DNA of 64,000 bases, from NCBI GenBank assembly GCA_039000515.1, contig JBCFYV010000012.1, positions 27,446,870 to 27,510,869 of the forward strand, read 5' to 3'. The position numbers and the translations under genes are program-made. The notes beneath the pieces are model-generated. The model was given only the letters and a program-made list of their open reading frames with translations, did not search any database and was not told where the DNA came from. This stretch comes from Timema cristinae (Eukaryota; Arthropoda; Insecta; Phasmatodea; Timematidae). This document shows positions 59,171-64,000 of this stretch, piece after piece. Every line of letters begins with the position of its first letter. Positions within the stretch are counted from its first letter, which is position 1.

Positions 59171-59410
59171 TAAACAATTTTTTGTAAACTAATCATATTA
59201 ATACAATTTGATCCTTTTTTATTTGTGATTTTGTTGTTCTTTCAACTACATAATTCTATATATTTCATTTTACCAATTGATTAAAATGGTTATATCAAAT
59301 CAAGGTTTTCATAACTGTACTCAAAATACTTTTTGGAGATTTTTACAAATCTCAAATCTCTGGAACACCATAGAATTTGAGCATCCCATCCCTGATATAT
59401 ATTTTTATAT

Positions 59411-59690
59411 CCATAATGTTTCCAGCCTGTGACCTAAGTCAGTTTTTTTTATTCAAATAATATATTTTCCACTACCCGCTTGCTAGGTCTATCGCAGCTT
59501 CATGTGCCTTATAAACTAACTTAAGACTAAGACAGACACAACATCCAGTCCCTGGCCATTAATTCATCACAGTAAAAGGGTAAACTTACATTTCAACTAT
59601 GATACATTTTTCAGCCATGGCTGAATCAAACCTGAGACCCTTAGATCAGTAGAAAAACAAGATATCGACTGAGCTAAGGTGTTGAATCAT
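59411..59690 (-). mobile_element. Second SINE family, copy 2
   Basis: Homologous throughout to 36591-36866. On the minus strand it has CTTAGCTCAGTCGATATC as A-box region, CAGGTTTGATTCAGCC as B box, and the same body and tail order. Confidence 0.8.
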
Positions 59691-59705
59691 CTCTAATATG
59701 TTTAT

Positions 59706-59943
59706 TTTTAGCACCGTGTCTTACTACTTGTTCGAGTTATATGCTTATGTATTAATTATGCTAATGGTCTTAGGAATTAGGAAGGTTATATTTAGAGGAC
59801 GTGTACCCACATGTGCATGGAAAATCATTTTGTAAGACCACCCTCAGTACACTTAACCGGGATTCGAACCTCAATCTTCCTGCCATTGGCAGTCTAGTCT
59901 ACTGCAAGTAGTGAGTTAGACTACGCTGCAATCGAAGCAGGTA
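59706..59943 (-). mobile_element. tRNA-derived SINE, main family, older copy
   Basis: Tail TTTAGCACCGTGTCTTACTA, body with CATGTGCATGG, B-box region GGGATTCGAACCTC (plus strand) and head to GAAGCAGG. It is more diverged than the copies at 13713 and 60036. Confidence 0.8.
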
Positions 59944-60035
59944 TCTCTCAAAAATATATATTCCAATTTTATTAGGAATGGGCATATATGATAGCTAGAA
60001 AAGTTACTGTATCTACTTTCATGTATTCATATGTC

Positions 60036-60295
60036 ACCCGCCTCGGTGGCGTAGTTGGCTAACGCACTGGTCGTGTTGAGCTCTACTACTGAGGACGAGG
60101 AGATCGAGGTTCGAATCTCGGTCAGGTGAACTGGGGGTGGTTTTTCCTAAATGGTTTTCCACTCTCCCTCCTCGAAAATGTGGGTTCACTTCCTCTAATT
60201 CAACCTTCACCATTCCTAATCCATTAAAGTAATTAGTACTTAAAGCGTATAACCCGAACGGGTAGTAGGACGCGGTGCTAAATAATAATAATAAA
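60036..60295 (+). mobile_element. tRNA-derived SINE, main family, full-length
   Basis: Head CCCGCCTCGGTGGCGTAGTT (A box), B box GGTTCGAATCTCGG, tail GGTGCTAAATAATAATAATA. Flanked by a perfect duplication, TATTCATATGTC (60024-60035 and 60296-60307), with one more shared A. At about 260 bp it defines the full-length form. Confidence 0.93.
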
Positions 60296-60579
60296 TATTC
60301 ATATGTCAAGTTATGTTATGTTAGATCTGCAGCTGTCACTTTTGATAGATAATATCAATATCTACATAATCATACTGATAATATAGTAAAATGTTATCAG
60401 TGCTGACCATTAAAATTGTTTTTGTATTCACTAAAAGGTGATACAAATTTCCATTAATAAAATAAACTCAAGGTATACACATAGCACAGTTTGATGTGTG
60501 ATACTTTAATAGCCCTACAAAAGAATTGTGTCAAAGTGTGAAGGAATGTGTGAAGGGGAATAATAATAGGACCACTGAC

Positions 60580-60766
60580 CTTGGTACAGGTGGTAAAATG
60601 TCCACCACATGGCACTGTTGGGAACATAGGTGCACAACGAAGCAACGTAGCCTCTATAGAATCCATGTACACCATCTTGGATGTAGATCTGTTTCATTAT
60701 GTCTAAAGTTATCTTTAAACGTGACCTTGTTGGGTCCATTGATATACCCAAGGGATTTAAAACAAT
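60580..60766 (-). CDS. SLC25A44: SLC25A44, internal exon
   Basis: The 187-bp exon reads NPLGISMDPTRSRLKITLDI, IYIQDGVHGFYRGYVASL and YVPNSAMWWTFYHLYQ, matching the middle of SLC25A44. Acceptor TTTCAG before 60766, donor AAG|GTCAGT after 60580, phase 0 in and one base out. The intron to the next exon is 7.7 kb. Earlier exons, with the start codon and first carrier repeat, were not found up to 64000 and probably lie beyond the right edge. Confidence 0.92.
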
Positions 60767-61164
60767 CTGAAAGTGATAAACAAAATACAGATTTAAGATG
60801 AGTTAATCTTATTCATATTGGATTAAATACATTTACGAAAGAGATTTTTTCTAAACAATTATTTTTGTTGATTTCAGTTAAGGAGAAAAAAATGATTTAT
60901 ATTTGATTTCAAAGCATAAAGAATTTTTTTAAAGCCATCTCCCTGAATAAATAATTAATTTTTAATACACCGGTATTATGTTAGATATATTTAGCACGAT
61001 TTTTATCTTTTTAAGCACATATATAGTTATAAAGACACCATTGGATATATTCTGCATCGCTTGCTTTTTGACTGATGATTTCAAATTTACAATTATGAGA
61101 AACTAAATATGGTTAAATTTAGTCAATGTTGGCTACTTTACAATAATATTTTATTCTCACTAAA

Positions 61165-61674
<510 letters not shown>

Positions 61675-63778
61675 TAAAAGGTCGCCAAAGTGTGGGCAAG
61701 GCATATTGCAGAAAGATATATGAAAATAGAAACCAAACTACTATGGATAAGTTTGAGTGATCAGATGGAGTTTGGAATCAATAACATAAATATTAGAAAC
61801 AAAACATATGTGATGGATTTCACCAGTGTTTAATGTTATTAAGGAGGTATGCCAACATAATTTAATAAACACATTATAAATTATATACCTATCATCCAAA
61901 AGGTATAGTATTTTGTGATTTTTAGTTGTATCCTCCTTCAAGCTAAAGTGGTTGAATGACATGATGGACCATGTGGAGGCTGACTATAGTTAAAATCTGA
62001 CATTAGTTTGTGATGGTTCAAGTTCTGTATTGGGGATTGGGAAAATAGCTCCACTGCCAGTCAAAGTGGTTTTAAGGATTTTCGGAGTCAAATACAAGAA
62101 TAGATTTGGATTTAGTATTTAGCTAATTACTAGACAGTGTAATTACCAAGACCAATTAAGCAATGGAAGGAACATTCTTAACTCTTAAAATAAACACTAA
62201 TATATTAAACAGTGTGGAGCAGTTATCAACAAATCTCTAATTAGAATCATAACATTTTTGATCTTGTCTTGAAATTTAAATTCAAAATTTGTCATGCAAG
62301 CTAAATATTTCCTTTCTCGAGTTTACAGGAAATTTGAATACAGAATATATAAATGAAATTGTAAAAAGTAGACATAAGTCTTATTACTAAAATGAAAATA
62401 AATCCTCAATATTTAAATTAGCTATTATTACTAACAATGTGCAAAAAACTAAGTCAGAGAGTTAGAAAACTGAACAGTAGATAAAGTAAGCCTTTAGGCA
62501 GCTCCCACACCGTAGCAATAGGCAACATGCATCTAGCAAATGGCAACACACAACATTCTTACTATCGGTCTGTTTACATTGAATTCAATCATAAATCTCA
62601 TAGGGAAGCACCATGATATAGCTTGTATGAAAAGATTGCTGAACATGTGTTTTATGGCAACACGAGCTGCATGTTGAAAACCGATTTTTATCACTTAGTA
62701 GAGCAATATTCGTAAACAGGGTGATATTGTTTACTAAACTTAATTAAACTTGATTAAATTACTGTTTAATTGACCTTGTTTACTCTAACTTTTTAATCTA
62801 GGATTATTTCAACAAAGAGATATCATACAATCCCGAGTTTAATAATATATTTGTGGATTACAAAAAAAGTATTTGTGTATTTATGAATACACTCACTAAG
62901 ATCATAGCAAAAGGGAAGCTACTATAAAAGCATGTAGTGCAATTGGATGTGAATTGAATTTTTCAGGTAATAAAGTTTTATTTTCATTCTATTAACTTAA
63001 AGAGTTTAATTTTCTTGCCAGGATAATAGATTTTCAAGTTTCAAAACTTATTTCTTAATTCATAGATAGATTTATCATTGCAATATGTGTGTGTGTGTGT
63101 ATTTTCTGTATTCAAATTTCCTGAAAACTCGAGAAAGGAAATAGTTAGCTTGTGTGACAAATTTTGAATTTAAATTTCAAGACAAGATCAAAAATGTTAT
63201 GATTCTAATTAGAGATTTGTTGATAACTGCTCCATAATGTTTAATATATTAGTGTTTATTCTAAGAGTTAAGAATGATGTTCTTTCCATTGCTTAATTGG
63301 TCTTAGTAATTACATTGTCTAGTAATTAGCTTGATACTAAATCCAAATCTATTCTTGTATTTGACTCCAAAAATCCTTAAAACCACTTTGACTGGCAGTG
63401 GAGCTATTTTCCCAATCCCCAATACAGAACTTGAACCATCACAAACAAATGTCAGATTTTAACTATAGTCAGCCTCCACATGGTCCCATCAGGTCATTCA
63501 ACCACTTTAGCTTGAAGGATGTTACAACTAAAAATCACAAAATACTATACCTTTTGGATGATAGGTATATAATTTATAATGTGTTTATTAAATTATGTTG
63601 GCATACCTCCTTAATAACATTAAACACTGGTGAAATCCATCACATATGTTTTGTTTCTAATATTTATGTTATTGATTCCAAACTCGATCTGATCACTCAA
63701 ACTTATCCAAAGTGGTTTGGTTTCTATTTTATTATAACTTTCTGCAATATGCCTTGCCCACACTTTGGCGACCTTTTA
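61675..63778. repeat. Large inverted repeat (foldback-like), arms about 675 bp
   Basis: The left arm runs 61675 to about 62346 and the right arm about 63101 to 63778, highly similar in inverted orientation. The outer ends are TAAAAGGTCGCC and GGCGACCTTTTA, the inner ends GAAATTTGAATACAGAA and TTCTGTATTCAAATTTC. A few substitutions and small indels separate the arms (for example GATCAGATGGAG against GATCAGATCGAG). The right arm carries an open frame (63398-63832) mirrored by one in the left arm (61962-61741), but they look like chance frames in a repeat. No target duplication was found. Confidence 0.9.
62347..63100. other. Loop of the inverted repeat; nothing recognised
   Basis: About 750 bp of AT-rich sequence ending in a GT run (63086-63100). 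No coding frame. Confidence 0.5.
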
Positions 63779-64000
63779 ATATATATATATTACTATAATA
63801 TATTTGAGATGTTCAATTATCTTCTTTTATGACCGGTCAAATTGAAAACTTACCCTTTGTTATTCTTATAAAAATTAGGAAGAACAAAAGTCACTTTAAT
63901 AAGTGAAATTGGTTTGCTTTGACACAGAATTGGTCTTTGAAATAGTTGAAACTTTGATACCAGCATTCCTATGCACATTTTATACTTGTCTGTCCTCTTG

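Noticed and set aside
60036..60110. A functional tRNA gene suggested by A and B boxes
   Set aside because: The sequence belongs to a 260-bp repeated SINE with target duplications and does not fold as a full tRNA.

Overview
The window looks like a piece of an AT-rich, transposon-dense animal nuclear genome, most likely an insect or another arthropod. Coding exons are short, separated by kilobases, and bounded by GT/AG splice sites. The recognisable host genes are conserved animal genes: iron regulatory protein 1/cytosolic aconitase, the mitochondrial carrier SLC25A44, and ASCC2. The rest is mostly decayed mariner, hAT, pogo/Tigger, piggyBac, Gypsy and non-LTR elements plus several tRNA-derived SINE families. 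I cannot name the species.

Layout. 0.6-3.6 kb: broken minus-strand non-LTR element split by a 1.1 kb hAT-type insertion. 4.7-10.7 kb: mariner remnant, hAT remnant, and a 2.9 kb hAT element that splits a 58-bp minisatellite. 10.9-16.9 kb (minus): first three coding exons of an IRP1/aconitase gene; its later exons are off the left edge. 16.96-22.08 kb (plus): a two-exon gene for a 69-residue protein I do not recognise. Its ATG is 107 bp from that of IRP1 in divergent orientation, so the two probably share a promoter. Its intron holds a dead Gypsy copy that was itself hit by a SINE. 22.4-30.5 kb: a second Gypsy element (minus) carrying three later insertions. 33.0-34.8 kb: an intronless ASCC2-like open frame. 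37.0-40.2 kb: a structurally complete pogo-superfamily transposon with TA duplications, 25-bp terminal inverted repeats, a two-coding-exon transposase (710 aa) and nine copies of a 16-bp motif, four of them arranged as two palindromes. 41-49.7 kb: no convincing gene, with small inverted-repeat elements and a GC-richer repeat block. 49.8-60.8 kb (minus): last exons of SLC25A44. 59.4-61.7 kb: SINE cluster, one SINE nested in another. 61.7-63.8 kb: a large inverted repeat with arms near 675 bp and a loop near 750 bp.

The best candidates for something new are the pogo element with its dispersed and palindromic motif (one palindrome lies inside the transposase gene's 5' UTR intron), the divergent IRP1/microprotein pair, the large inverted repeat, and the intronless ASCC2 frame. 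Host genes were assigned by recognising conserved residues by eye; no database search was possible.
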